From Punica granatum (lineage: Eukaryota; Streptophyta; Magnoliopsida; Myrtales; Lythraceae): a stretch of 64,000 nucleotides of DNA. Numbering within the stretch: the stretch's first letter is position 1; the number at the start of each line of letters is the position of its first letter. The notes under the pieces are model-generated. The model saw only the letters and a program-made list of their open reading frames with translations. It made no database searches and was not told the DNA's origin. Positions 22,490-31,880 of this stretch are shown piece by piece. The stretch covers positions 14,172,274 to 14,236,273 of the forward strand of contig NC_045129.1 of the NCBI RefSeq assembly GCF_007655135.1, given 5' to 3'. The position numbers were made by a program, and so were the translations under genes.

Positions 22490-25035
22490 ATGGGTTTATT
22501 CAAAATGACTCCTCCATATGCATGCGTAGGTTCCAACCATAAAATCGATAACAATTCTGTCTATAAAAGAGGATCTTTTCAAGATAGAATTAACCAAAAA
22601 TTATCTGAATTAAATTCCCAGATAGCACTGTCTGTGTCGGTTGTCCCTAGGGTAGACACAGTAGTCGAGGAATTTAAGATAGATTACGATAAGCTAAGGA
22701 GTGACTTCCTAGCACCCCATAATGACCACAAAAGGAGATGGCTCCATGAGTCTTTCTCTGAAGAATATACCAAGTCTCATATTAGGGCAGATTGGACAGC
22801 ATTCGTGCTAAAAAACTCCAATAATATCCTATTTTGGGAATGGTTTGAAAATCATTTCGCACCTAAAAGAATGGTATGTGTAACTCAGAAAACCATAAAA
22901 TGGGATCTTGCGAACGCAGACCCGGTTGAGTCAACACACCCACCTTTAGGTACCATCCAAATAATCCATCAAAAAACAGAGGTCAAGGCCTCTCCCTTCA
23001 AAGTAAAAGTGGACGATTCACTGGCCCCCAAAGATATTAAAAACATCTTTGAACAAAATAATTTCACAAATCAGTGTCTCCACACCATAGGTTCCCAGTT
23101 GGATAGGATAGAACAAGAAGTCACCAAGCCTGTAGCCAACCAGGTAGGGACCTCTAGTCGTCCAAGCCAATCAAGACCTTCACCCATAGAGCCTCTCAGA
23201 AAACCTCCCTTTAAACCCCATGAGATCCCAATCTCTAGGAGACAGGAGTTTAATCAGGAGCTAGAGAGAAGAATAAAAAACATAAATCTCCATGAAAATT
23301 CCACATTCACAAGTTTGCCCAGAATGGTAATCCAGGACACTCCCCTTTCAGAGATAGAGCCAGGAACCCCATTAAGAGCAACAAAAATCAAGGCACAAGA
23401 GTCTCAGGGCTCGAATGTCAACGCCATCGATAAAAATGGAGATTTAAATGCATTAGTGTGGAAGGAACCCCAAAAACCCTACTACACTACCATAAGTGCA
23501 CCAGACCTAGTCTTGGAAGAAAAACCCAACATTGTCCAGAATAGGTACAGTGCCAATGCCATATATGAATGGAACATAGATGGGCAGTCTGAGTACAACA
23601 TACTCAGCGTCTTGCAGCAAATGACAATGGTGTCAAATGCTTACAAAACCCAGACGTGACTGTCAGACCCAGCCATAGCACACATGCTTATAGCAGGGTT
23701 CACCGGCCAATTGAAGGGATGGTGGGATAACTACCTTTCTCCCTTCCAACAAAATGAAATCCTGACCAGCGTCATGACAGATGAATCTGGTGAGATCATC
23801 TGGGATGCTAACAACGAAGACATCCCTGACGCCGTAGCAACTCTAGTCTTTGCCATCTCCCAACACTTCGTAGGAGACCCCTCTCACCTCAAAGACAAAA
23901 ACCTAGAGCTGCTGTCAAACCTAAAATGCAAAAGACTGTCTGATTTCAGACAGTACAAAGATACCTTCCTCACTAGGGTCATGTCTAGGGAGGATTGTAA
24001 CCAGCCGTTTTGGAAAGAAAAATTCTTAGCAGGTCTGCCAACCTTGTTAGGAGAACAAGTCCGAAACGAAATCAAATCCATAAATCATGGCCAGATACCT
24101 TACAAAGAACTGAGTTATGGAGAGCTCATCAGCTTCATCCATAAAGAAGGTATCCGAATGTGTACTCAGCACAAACTCCAAAAGCAATTGAAAATTGAAA
24201 AGGCCCAGACCAGGAAAGAGCTTGGCAGCTTTTGCCAGCAATTCGATCCCTCTTTTCAGGTCGACAAAAAGGTCGAAAAAACCATAACCTGCAGTGGGGA
24301 CTGCAGCAGAAAACATAAGCCCAAACATTTCCATAAAAAGTCCAGAATTCCCTCAAAACCACAGACCACTGATAAGGATAAGGGAAAATCCAACTCCCCC
24401 TTTAAGTGTTTCAAGTGCGGTAAAACTGGCCATACCCAGAGGTATTGTTACCTCAACAAAAAGATTCATCAGCTCGAAATTGATGATGACATAAAAGGCC
24501 AAATCTGCAATCTGTTGATAGAGTCTTCTGACTCTGAAACGGACTTCTCAACTGCTAGCGAAGAAAGTCTGCAGTTTGATGAATTAGATTGGTCGTCCGA
24601 TGAAAAATCCATAAATGTCTTAACTAAGGATCAGGAATTCCTGCTTGGAATAGCGGATGAAATCCAGAACCCTCTGTTGAGAAAACAATATCTTGAGAAG
24701 TTGCATCAGGGCAATCTCGAAGGCGAGACCAAAACCCCTAACTACAACCTCTCTGAAATCCTTAAAAGGCATGATCAAAAGCGAGCTCATAAAACCTCGT
24801 TTGATGCCCAAAAGGAAATCGATAATCTCAGGAGTGAGATTGTTTGTCTCAAGTTTGAGCAGCAGCAGCACTCCACCATAATTGGACGCTTGGAAGAGCT
24901 CTTTGCTGAAGCAGGAAGCTCTGGACAAGTCCTCATGGAACAGGATAAAAACCCAGAGGAGACTCTGGCCCGGGATCAGACAAAAAATGACCAGCAAAAA
25001 ACCAAAATGATATACAGGACGGGGAAACAGACTGT
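22490..25035 (+). pseudogene. CP: Component B first ORF: divergent coat protein with CCHC zinc knuckle
   Basis: The ORF starts at ATG 22490, directly at the end of the shared leader, without a movement-protein domain. The N-terminal third matches the component A coat region in pattern (LHESFSEEY, NILFWEWFENHF). The middle carries the capsid-type segment with FRQYKDTFLTRVMSRE and FWKEKFLAGLP (about 23950-24050), followed by basic clusters, the zinc knuckle CFKCGKTGHTQRYC (about 24406-24450) and a C-terminal acidic stretch. It looks like a nucleocapsid protein. One in-frame TGA (23657-23659) breaks it. The open frame runs on to 25405, but beyond about 25035 it no longer looks viral. No protease or reverse transcriptase follows. 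Confidence 0.78.
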
Positions 25036-25179
25036 ATGGATCGTATTTATACGTCATATATCCATAATATCTGTGCCCTCATCGATCATCCTGTATCCTC
25101 TGTGTTGTATGCATATTTCGACAGGCATTGCAAGAGAGTTCCTCCTTGCGATAAAAAAAACCCTGTTTTATGCATATAA
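25036..25179 (+). pseudogene. Possible 5' part of the component B second ORF (47 codons)
   Basis: A short frame from ATG 25036 to TAA 25177-25179 has a cysteine- and histidine-bearing sequence that looks protein-like (for example IHNICALIDHPVSSVLYAYF). It ends just after an A-run (25155-25161) where an indel could have moved the frame. Protein-like sequence continues in another frame (GLVIGHYLYQEPVMVDLN, about 25209-25262) up to the ORF at 25288. I read these as the broken start of the 25288-26496 gene. A separate small gene cannot be excluded. Confidence 0.35.
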
Positions 25180-25287
25180 ACTCCACTTTAAAAACCCGAG
25201 GAGATTATGGGCTAGTCATTGGCCATTATCTCTACCAAGAACCAGTGATGGTCGATTTAAACATAAATTTGCCATAACCATTGTTTC

Positions 25288-26496
25288 ATGTCTACATACA
25301 GGAACATGGATTTCCCCTGGTTCGACCAGGTTGACAGTGGCTCCTCCTCCAGGAGCAAAAAACATAATCATCAGAATCTGCCTCCAAAAAAGCGATTCTG
25401 CATAAAGTCCAGCCTCACGGCTTGGCGGCCTGATCACAGGCAACAACTCATCTTGGACGATTTATGGGCTTCCATAAAGAATCCTCAAAAGGGTGAGGAA
25501 TCCATGAATGCATTGGTCCTTCACATGGAGGAACAAGGCAACAGCAAAGCATCCTTGCAGCAGGAACTTTGCCTGAAAATCGATTCGCTGCAACAAGAGC
25601 TATCCCTCCAAAAAGCTCAGACTCAAGTTTTCCTCCAAGACAGGTTAGCTGAGTTCGATAATTTCACAGAGCACTTTGCAGAAATGCAGAGAGAAAATCA
25701 TGCTCTATTGAAAAAATTGAAAAAGAGTGAAAAAAGGAGAGGTATTCTTGAAAAAGAAAATGAAGGCTTTAAAAAAGAAATCAAAAGCCTCTGTGCGGAA
25801 AGAATAGAAGTCTTAGAATTTTCTGAGTCCTGCCTCAGAGAAAAGGACGCTCTTGATAATGAAAATAAAAGATTAAAGCAGGATTTGGAGTCCCTATCAA
25901 CTCCATCGATAAATCAGTCGTCTATACTTCCCCTCATCGGAAGTATGACTGAAAAAATGTTTTCGAAAAAACCCATTGAGGTAACTCTCAGTGGCATTTT
26001 CCCTCGAGCAGGAGAGATCCTGTTCCTTTCAAAACTTCCTGATGATATTGTCTTAAAAATTTCTGAGACGAGTCTTCAGGATTTTACTACAACCATAATT
26101 TCCTTCTTTCAGAGACTCCTTCAGTTCTGTGCTTGCTCACAAAAAGGAATTGACGGATGGTTTTGGAATTGGGAAAGAAAAAACCATTTTCAAAATGATT
26201 TTCCACAACCCTGCAATCAACACAGTGAAGATGATGCTTTTGAAAGAGCTGACATCTTACTCATGGATGGTTGCAGACATGTCCTGGAATTCTCGATCCC
26301 CAGGATAAGTTTTTATGTTTTCCCTTTCAAAAATAAGTTTTTTAAACACCATTTCGATTTCTGTGATCTCCTGAAATACAGAGTTCTCAAATCCATAATT
26401 ATGAGACCAGAGGATGAACATCGGCCAGAGTATCAGTCCCTTTTTGGGAACAAAGCTTGGGACCTCATCAAGCAAGTCCCTGCACCGATCTTCTAG
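25288..26496 (+). CDS. Component B second ORF: coiled-coil protein of unknown function
   Basis: The protein of 402 residues has an S/K-rich N-terminus and a long heptad-rich coiled coil at about residues 75-210 (for example QRENHALLKKLKKSEKRR). A globular C-terminal part of about 180 residues is rich in aromatic residues and contains GWFWNWERK and FPFKNKFFKHHFDF. It follows the coat ORF on the same strand and is followed by the promoter/polyA region at 26862, so it is the last gene of component B. Position and coiled coil would suit an inclusion-body/transactivator or a virion-associated protein, but no diagnostic motif of either is seen. The true start may lie upstream (25036) beyond frameshifts. 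Confidence 0.6.
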   Translation: MSTYRNMDFPWFDQVDSGSSSRSKKHNHQNLPPKKRFCIKSSLTAWRPDHRQQLILDDLWASIKNPQKGEESMNALVLHMEEQGNSKASLQQELCLKIDSLQQELSLQKAQTQVFLQDRLAEFDNFTEHFAEMQRENHALLKKLKKSEKRRGILEKENEGFKKEIKSLCAERIEVLEFSESCLREKDALDNENKRLKQDLESLSTPSINQSSILPLIGSMTEKMFSKKPIEVTLSGIFPRAGEILFLSKLPDDIVLKISETSLQDFTTTIISFFQRLLQFCACSQKGIDGWFWNWERKNHFQNDFPQPCNQHSEDDAFERADILLMDGCRHVLEFSIPRISFYVFPFKNKFFKHHFDFCDLLKYRVLKSIIMRPEDEHRPEYQSLFGNKAWDLIKQVPAPIF

Positions 26497-27183
26497 CCTC
26501 TTCATCAGCATTGAATCTTCTCCACCAGAGTGGATTTCCCCCATAAAAGTCCAGCCTGCTATACATTACATCTTTATCTCTCCGGTAAGTTCCAGAAGTG
26601 TTCTCACCCCAGAGGCGAAGTTTTGGCCAGCAGATGGACAAATTGTTACTCAAATAAGCAAGTAGCGAGCTTGAGTTCAGGTAAACGAATGGCACTGGCG
26701 TAAATACCCAGAGCATATTCTCCAGTTCTCAGGTACGTCCCAAAGGGTTTTCCTGCATATCTCCCTCATTGACATGCCGATCCAACCAAGGTTCAGCACT
26801 CGTCATGATTCGATTCTTGACAAGTTCAACGAGGAGTTTTTGTCGGATTCCCAAAGATACTATTGCTAGCCCCAGCAACCGAGAGCGTCCGCCCACTGTT
26901 TCAGACACGTGGATCATTACCGGACAAAAAACCTTTCGGCAGAAAAGGCTAAGCCCCGACATAATCAGCGCAATCTCCGGAAGCGTCCCACCACTACTCA
27001 CAGTGGTACCATAACGGACAAAAAACCTTTCGGCGAGCGTGCCCGACATAAAGCAGCCTCCTGTCACTATTTGAGACAAAAAAGGTCACTGTAGCTACAG
27101 TATATTCCCACTGGAGTCAACAGTAACCCCGCATGTGAGTGCACAGTGTAAAGCTGCACAGCGACAAGGCATCCACCACTGCC

Positions 27184-27189
27184 TATAAG
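27184..27189 (+). promoter_or_regulatory. TATA box of pararetroviral promoter (component B)
   Basis: TATAAG in the context CTGCCTATAAGAGGCCTC, resembling the TATATAAGG-type TATA box of caulimovirid full-length RNA promoters. Confidence 0.65.
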
Positions 27190-27447
27190 AGGCCTCTTCC
27201 TCCAGCATCGAGGGGGGACTCACATCCGCAACACATAATTCTCTCTTCTTCTCTTCTTTCTTCTGATATGTAATCATCCGGCTCCCATAACCCGGATCCT
27301 CCAACCCCCTTTCTGTGTGTAAGTTTCAGTGTAAGCATGGATTGAGTCCTTTCAGACTCATTCCTTCTTTTCTTTTTCTTTTCATGTTTTCTTTTGTTTT
27401 CTTAAACCGCATGTACTCCCTTCAGCCCATCATGGGCTAAGTGTTTG

Positions 27448-27453
27448 AATAAA
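27448..27453 (+). terminator. AATAAA polyA signal of the pararetrovirus (component B copy)
   Basis: AATAAA, about 260 bases downstream of the TATA box. This fits the caulimovirid scheme of a terminally redundant RNA whose polyA signal lies downstream of the promoter. An identical copy on the other strand is at 28629-28634. Confidence 0.55.
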
Positions 27454-27572
27454 TCTTCCATGTTGATCTTACTTTTATCTTGACAGTCTATGCATATCAG
27501 ATCCTTGTTCTTCCTGTATTCCATGGTTATCCCCTACGTTGAGGTCTTGGGTGTAAATGGTACGCAAATGAG

Positions 27573-27930
27573 GTTTTGGAGGAGGTTTTGAGGAGACTAC
27601 TATTTTGTTGAAGGGTAGTTTCCAAGTTATGGTATTTTCAGTGAATTTGAGAGCCTTTTCTTCCATGAAAAATTGGTAGAACCAATCCCAGAAAATGATG
27701 TTTTTCTCATTTTCATTCATCCAATGGATCCAACTGTTTTGCATTATGGTCTCTACATATTTTTGGGTAAAGACTTCGTGCAGCCAGTTTTTCCTTTTTT
27801 CATTTTCTTTGGAGCAGAATTCATTCCTAAGGATGGCTGAGGCTATTGAAAATGATTTCTCAATCACATAGATCTCAGGGTTATGATTGATTCTGGTTGC
27901 ATCAGTTATGGATGAGAATGTGGGTGAAGG
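27573..27930 (-). pseudogene. Duplicated fragment of the component A coat protein
   Basis: This stretch repeats 19233-19590 with only a handful of substitutions and in the same orientation. It is bounded abruptly on both sides by other viral segments, showing template switching or recombination. No full gene is present. Confidence 0.8.
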
Positions 27931-28524
27931 TCAGAAGTAATGCAATAGGCTCTAATGTCCATCCAGTCGCTCTAATGGACCCTACACATTCACCGTTCAT
28001 AGGAACCCGGGGGGAAGTCCTAAGGTGTCCCCGTTTTGTAAGTCCCGACGGTTAGGGCAGTGTTCAGGGGAAAAATTGGATGCGATGGCCCGGTAGTGTT
28101 ATGAACACCGTCTAAGTAGATGGAGGTTATCGGCTGGAGTAGAGTTATCCTTTGCATTATCGTTCGTCTAGGTACAGCAGTTGGGATAGGAGATAGATCG
28201 ATAGAGAGTCTTGCTGAGTTGGTCCATTAGAGCGACTGGATGGACATTAGAGCCTATTGCATTACTTCTTATGCTAGCATCAGTTCATTGTGATATTGGA
28301 TCTAGACTTCTACAGAGTCCTACGCTATGGCTGCCTAATTACTATGTTTACCAGCTTCAGTTCATTGTATAGGATATGCAAGAATACACTATTGAAAGAA
28401 CACTACATGAGTTTCTACCAGCCATGAAGGCGGTCCTAGATGATATGACCTACGAGTTCTACTGGATCTGAGGATCTAAACGGAATAGACATCCTATCCC
28501 CACCTATTCTTGGCTTTGATACCA
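27931..28524. repeat. Two fused leader fragments in opposite orientation, with a primer site
   Basis: 27931-28224 repeats the plus-oriented leader (about 21878-22172). 28222-28524 repeats the minus-oriented leader with its primer site (about 21226-21530). They meet at about 28222, forming another head-to-head leader junction like the one at 21518-21633 but shorter and asymmetric. Confidence 0.75.
28510..28524 (-). promoter_or_regulatory. tRNA-Met-type primer-binding site, second copy
   Basis: On the minus strand TGGTATCAAAGCCAA, identical to the copy at 21516-21530. It lies directly downstream of the component A intergenic region, as in a circular or tandem viral genome. Confidence 0.78.
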
Positions 28525-29219
28525 TTTACACCCAAGACCTCAACGTAGGGGATAACCATGGAATACAGGAAGAACAAGGATCTGATATGCACAGACTGTC
28601 AAGATAAAAGTAAGATCAACATGGAAGATTTATTCAAACATTTAGCTCATGATGGGCTGAAGGGAGTACATGCGGTTTAAGAAAACAAAAGAAAACATGA
28701 AAAGAAAAAGAAAAGAAGGAATGAGTCTGAAAGGACTCAATCCATGCTTACACTGAAACTTACACACAGAAAGGGGGTTGGAGGATCCGGGTTATGGGAG
28801 CCGGATGATTACATATCAGAAGAAAGAAGAGAAGAAGAGAGAATTATGTGTTGCGGATGTGAGTCCCCCCTCGATGCTGGAGGAAGAGGCCTCTTATAGG
28901 CAGTGGTGGATGCCTTGTCGCTATGCAGCTTTACACTGTGCACTCACATGCGGGGTTACTGTTGACTCCAGTGGGAATATACTGTAGCTACAGTGACCTT
29001 TTTTGTCGCAAATAGTGACAGGAAGCTGCTTTATGTCGGGCACGCTCACCGAAAGGTTTTTGGTCCGTTATGGTACCACTGTGAGTAGTAGTGGGACGCT
29101 TCCGGAGATTGCGCTGATTATGTCGGGGCATAGCCTTTTGAGCCGAAAGGTTTTTTGTCCGGTAATGATCCACGTGTCTGAAACAGTGGGCGGATGCTCT
29201 CGGTTGCTGGGGCTAGCAA
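28525..29219 (-). promoter_or_regulatory. Pararetroviral intergenic region (component A): promoter and polyA region
   Basis: Reading on the minus strand, it follows the ORF2 stop (29220-29222). It has a TATA box (CTATAAGAGG, 28893-28898), a CT-rich leader, an AATAAA at 28629-28634, and then the primer site. It is nearly identical to the plus-strand copy at 26862-27562, so both components would use the same promoter. Confidence 0.75.
28893..28898 (-). promoter_or_regulatory. TATA box of pararetroviral promoter (component A)
   Basis: TATAAG on the minus strand in the context CTATAAGAGGCC. It is the counterpart of 27184-27189. Confidence 0.65.
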
Positions 29220-30679
29220 TCATTCTGATGAGAAATCACTGTCGCCTTGTTCCCTGTGGGACTCTGATGCAGACGAAGCAGTGTTCAATTCTTTGAGCTC
29301 CAGGAGGACCTGACTGAGTCGCCCTATGTAATCCTCATCAGTTTTTGCTGCTGAAAGGAAGGACGAAGCGCGGGCTTTGACCTGGAGAAAGCTTTGGTGG
29401 TCCACTTGTGCCTTGTCTGAGACAAGAGCATTACGGAACCAACTGAGAACAAATTGGGAGTCAAGATGATCTACCTTCAGCTTAACCCACCATTTGCATT
29501 TGAAGATTCTGGCCAGTGTCTGCAGGCCTGTCTGTTGATCAGGCTTGTATCCGAAAGACCAATTATGAACCCATGATAATCCAAAGATCTGGTAGAATTG
29601 GAGAAGCACGAGGAAAATGGTTTGATTCCCTTGAGGTTTGAATCGGGAAGCGAACATGGTGTAGGCTTCATGGATTATGGGAGGCAGTATGTCTGGAATG
29701 GGACCCCAGATAGACCACCAGTGGGCGAACCAAAAGGGAAATATGGCCACATCTTTTGAATGGAAAAAGATCAGCCAAGTGTGTCTGAACTCATGGTTTT
29801 GGTACAAAAATGCATTGTACCATGCTTGCTGGTAATCCCAGTAGGAATACATAACATTATGGAGGAGATCTGACGAGAACCGGGCTTGGAATTTATGGAT
29901 TTGGTATGGTTTTCCCTCATTCCATTCTCTCGGGTGGATCACTCTCAGTATTTTGGCTGTAGAGTGGGATATGGTGTTTGAGGAGCCAGGGACAAGGTGG
30001 TGTTTAAACTCAACTGAACCTGTATCACTCAAAATTTTCTCATAATATTCCCGGGTTTTTGAAATGTCAAATGGCCGGAAATACCAGTTTTCGGGAAACA
30101 ATTTTGATGCAGCGAAGAAGGGGTTTTCATGGTAAAAACCTTCTTCCATAATCAAAACAGTTTGAAATAATGATTTTGGAAACCATGGTGCTGTTTTTGA
30201 AGAGCTGGTTTCCTTATCGGAAAATGTTGTGAGACTTTTTTCTGCTCCTTTGGCGATTTGCCTAGAGCTCTCTCCCTTGCTAGTCTCCAGCTCTCTCCCT
30301 TGCTAGTCTCCAGCAGAGCAGAAGATATTCCAGATAGCACTTGTGCTAATTCTGGTTTATCTTTTAACACTGTAATCCATTGCTGGACTACGGTATCATT
30401 ATCAAGAGGAGAGGAACTCTGTTTTGCAAGAGTTTGTTTCTCCTTTTTGGGTTTAGGAATTTTACCTGGCAGAGTCTGCAAGCAGTTCTGCTTATCGATC
30501 TCCTGTTGGAGAGTCTGTCGATAGGTTTTTATCTGGCTATCAACAGTGATCTGCCCAATGGAGGGTTGGCCAGAGGCCTTATGGTGCGAGGATTGCTCCT
30601 CATTTTTTATCGACTGGCTGGGAGCCAGCTGTTTTGAGGCCGCAGCCTCTTTTTTCGAGGAACGAGTCCTCATGCTCAT
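29220..30679 (-). pseudogene. Component A ORF2, unknown function, broken by a 23-bp tandem duplication
   Basis: ORF2 starts at ATG 30679, which overlaps the TGA of the RNase H ORF as ATGA, suggesting termination-reinitiation. The first 130 residues are basic and low in complexity (MRTRSSKKEAAASKQ...). A second frame from about 30149 to 29220 encodes an aromatic-rich protein of about 310 residues with no motif I recognise (for example FPFWFAHWWSIWGPIPD), ending in an acidic serine-rich tail. The two frames are offset because a 23-bp sequence is duplicated in tandem at 30266-30311. A second ORF after the polyprotein is the layout described for florendoviruses. No function is known to me. Confidence 0.65.
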
Positions 30680-31256
30680 GGTGATACCTGCAGGAATTCT
30701 CTTGTCAGGAAATCAGGGAGACTGTTAGTCTCACCCCTTATGAATTCGATGTCAAAATCAAATACACTCAAGATAGCTTGCCACCGGGCAAAAATCTGTT
30801 TTGATGCAATGTTTTGAACATCCTTTTGAAGAACCTCTTTTGCAGATTTGCAATCAATCCGAAGTAAAAACCTTTGGTTTAAAAGATCAGATTGAAATTT
30901 AGAAATGCAAAGGACCACAGAAAGAATTTCCTTTTTATGGTTGAGTAATTCTTCTGGGTAGGGTTCTAGTGTTTTGATGTGAACTGAACAACCTGTTCAT
31001 GTCCATTTTTGGATTGTTTCAATATTCCTCCGTATCCTTCATCAGAGGCGTCTGTTTCAACAATCTTTTTTGCAGATGGGTCTGCCAAGTGTAAATAAGG
31101 CAGAGTTTTGATTTGAAGCTTGATTTGCTTCACAATGTTGGTTTGTTCATCCGTCCATGGTGGAGGAGAATTCTTTAACCTATTATGGAGGGGTTTGCAG
31201 AGCTTACTTAGGCCAGGGAAGAAATCTACAACGTAGTTTAAACTTCCTAAGAACCT
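30676..31256 (-). pseudogene. Component A polyprotein C-terminus: RT thumb and RNase H
   Basis: Read on the minus strand, the start LGSLNYVVDFFPGLSKLCK is the end of a caulimovirid reverse transcriptase. The RNase H domain follows with its acidic residues in ETDASDEGYGG, the glutamate in the region encoded near 30925, and IDCKSA (about 30850). It ends LPDFLTREF near 30690. One in-frame TAG (about 30969-30971) and a one-base indel near 30940 break the frame. The domain copies the viral RNA into DNA. The catalytic part of the RT is missing because the viral sequence stops at about 31256. Confidence 0.85.
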
Positions 31257-31552
31257 TTGTGGGGGCTCTCCCTCCCCCCTCCCCCCTCCCCCCTCATTCT
31301 TTCTTCTTTTTTTTTAGGTTAGCTCCAATCGGAGGTCACCCCCTCTTTCCCCCCACTTTTTCGCTGAACACTCCGGCGACCTCTCCTGGGGGTAGGTCGC
31401 TGGCAGGGGAACCCATAACGAACCTCCCCTACTATTTTGTTTTTCTTTTAAACAGAAAAAAGGGGCTCTCGACCTTGACAAGCTCGAATCTAGGTTCTTG
31501 AACCTAGGTAAGGGGTTTGTAAGCCCCGAGCTCGTCGAGCCAAGGGGTACCA
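31257..31552. other. Junction sequence next to the viral locus, no gene
   Basis: It begins with a CCCCTCC/CCCCCTC microsatellite (31266-31293) and a T-run, followed by CT-rich sequence. No coding sequence is convincing. It marks the outer border of the viral integration. Confidence 0.6.
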
Positions 31553-31880
31553 GGGTTCGAAGCTTTCTCTCTATATGATCTAGGGGCTCCAAACCCCTAG
31601 TTTGACTAGCCCTAGGCTCACGAGTCCCTTACCTGGGTCGAGAGCCCTAGATGTGGTAGGAGAGGAGCCTTTGGCTCGTCGGAAGGGCTCTTGATCGTAG
31701 AGAGAGAAAGCTCAGGGCATCGGGGGTCGGAGCTTTCTCTCTCTACGATCTAGGGGCTCCCGATTCTTGGTTCGACAAGCCGAGGCTCATGAGCCTCCTG
31801 CTTAGGTCGCGAGCCCCAAGTGTGGTAGGAGAAGAGCCTTTGGTTCGTTGGAGCTCCAGCGAAACAGAGGAGGAAGACAA
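31553..31880. repeat. Two ~170-bp direct repeats with a 21-bp hairpin between
   Basis: The stretch AAGCTTTCTCTCTATATGATCTAGGGGCTCC (start near 31560) recurs in slightly changed form near 31731, and the following sequence (GAGCC...GGTCG.GAGCCC...TGTGGTAGGAG) also recurs. Between the copies lies a perfect 21-bp inverted repeat (31693-31713 and 31730-31750) with a 16-base loop. Confidence 0.7.

Larger units (their letters stand above)
26497..27562 (+). promoter_or_regulatory. Pararetroviral intergenic region (component B): promoter and polyA region
   Basis: From 26862 on it is nearly identical, in reverse complement, to 28520-29220. It contains a TATA box (27184-27189), a CT-rich leader (27230-27270) and an AATAAA signal (27448-27453). 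It ends with the first bases of a primer site (TGGTA, 27558-27562), at which the sequence is broken and joined to a coat-protein fragment. The part 26497-26861 is specific to component B and has no gene that I recognise. Confidence 0.75.
18940..31256. mobile_element. Rearranged endogenous caulimovirid (florendovirus-like) locus
   Basis: The locus carries pararetroviral genes on both strands: movement protein and coat protein (minus, 18940-20664), a second coat-protein ORF and a coiled-coil ORF (plus, 22490-26496), and ORF2 plus RT/RNase H (minus, 29220-31256). There are also two tRNA-Met-type primer sites and two promoter/polyA regions. No LTRs or integrase are visible. The parts fit two genome components that share leader and intergenic region. 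If the segment 21531-28524 is set aside, the minus-strand parts read as RT/RNase H, ORF2, intergenic region, primer site, leader, movement protein, coat protein, the circular order expected of a caulimovirid. Frames are broken by stops, frameshifts and a retrotransposon. Confidence 0.85.

Noticed and set aside
27095..28987. Two 69-codon frames of nearly identical sequence (27095-27304 and 28778-28987)
   Set aside because: They are antisense to the viral promoter leader in the second inverted repeat.
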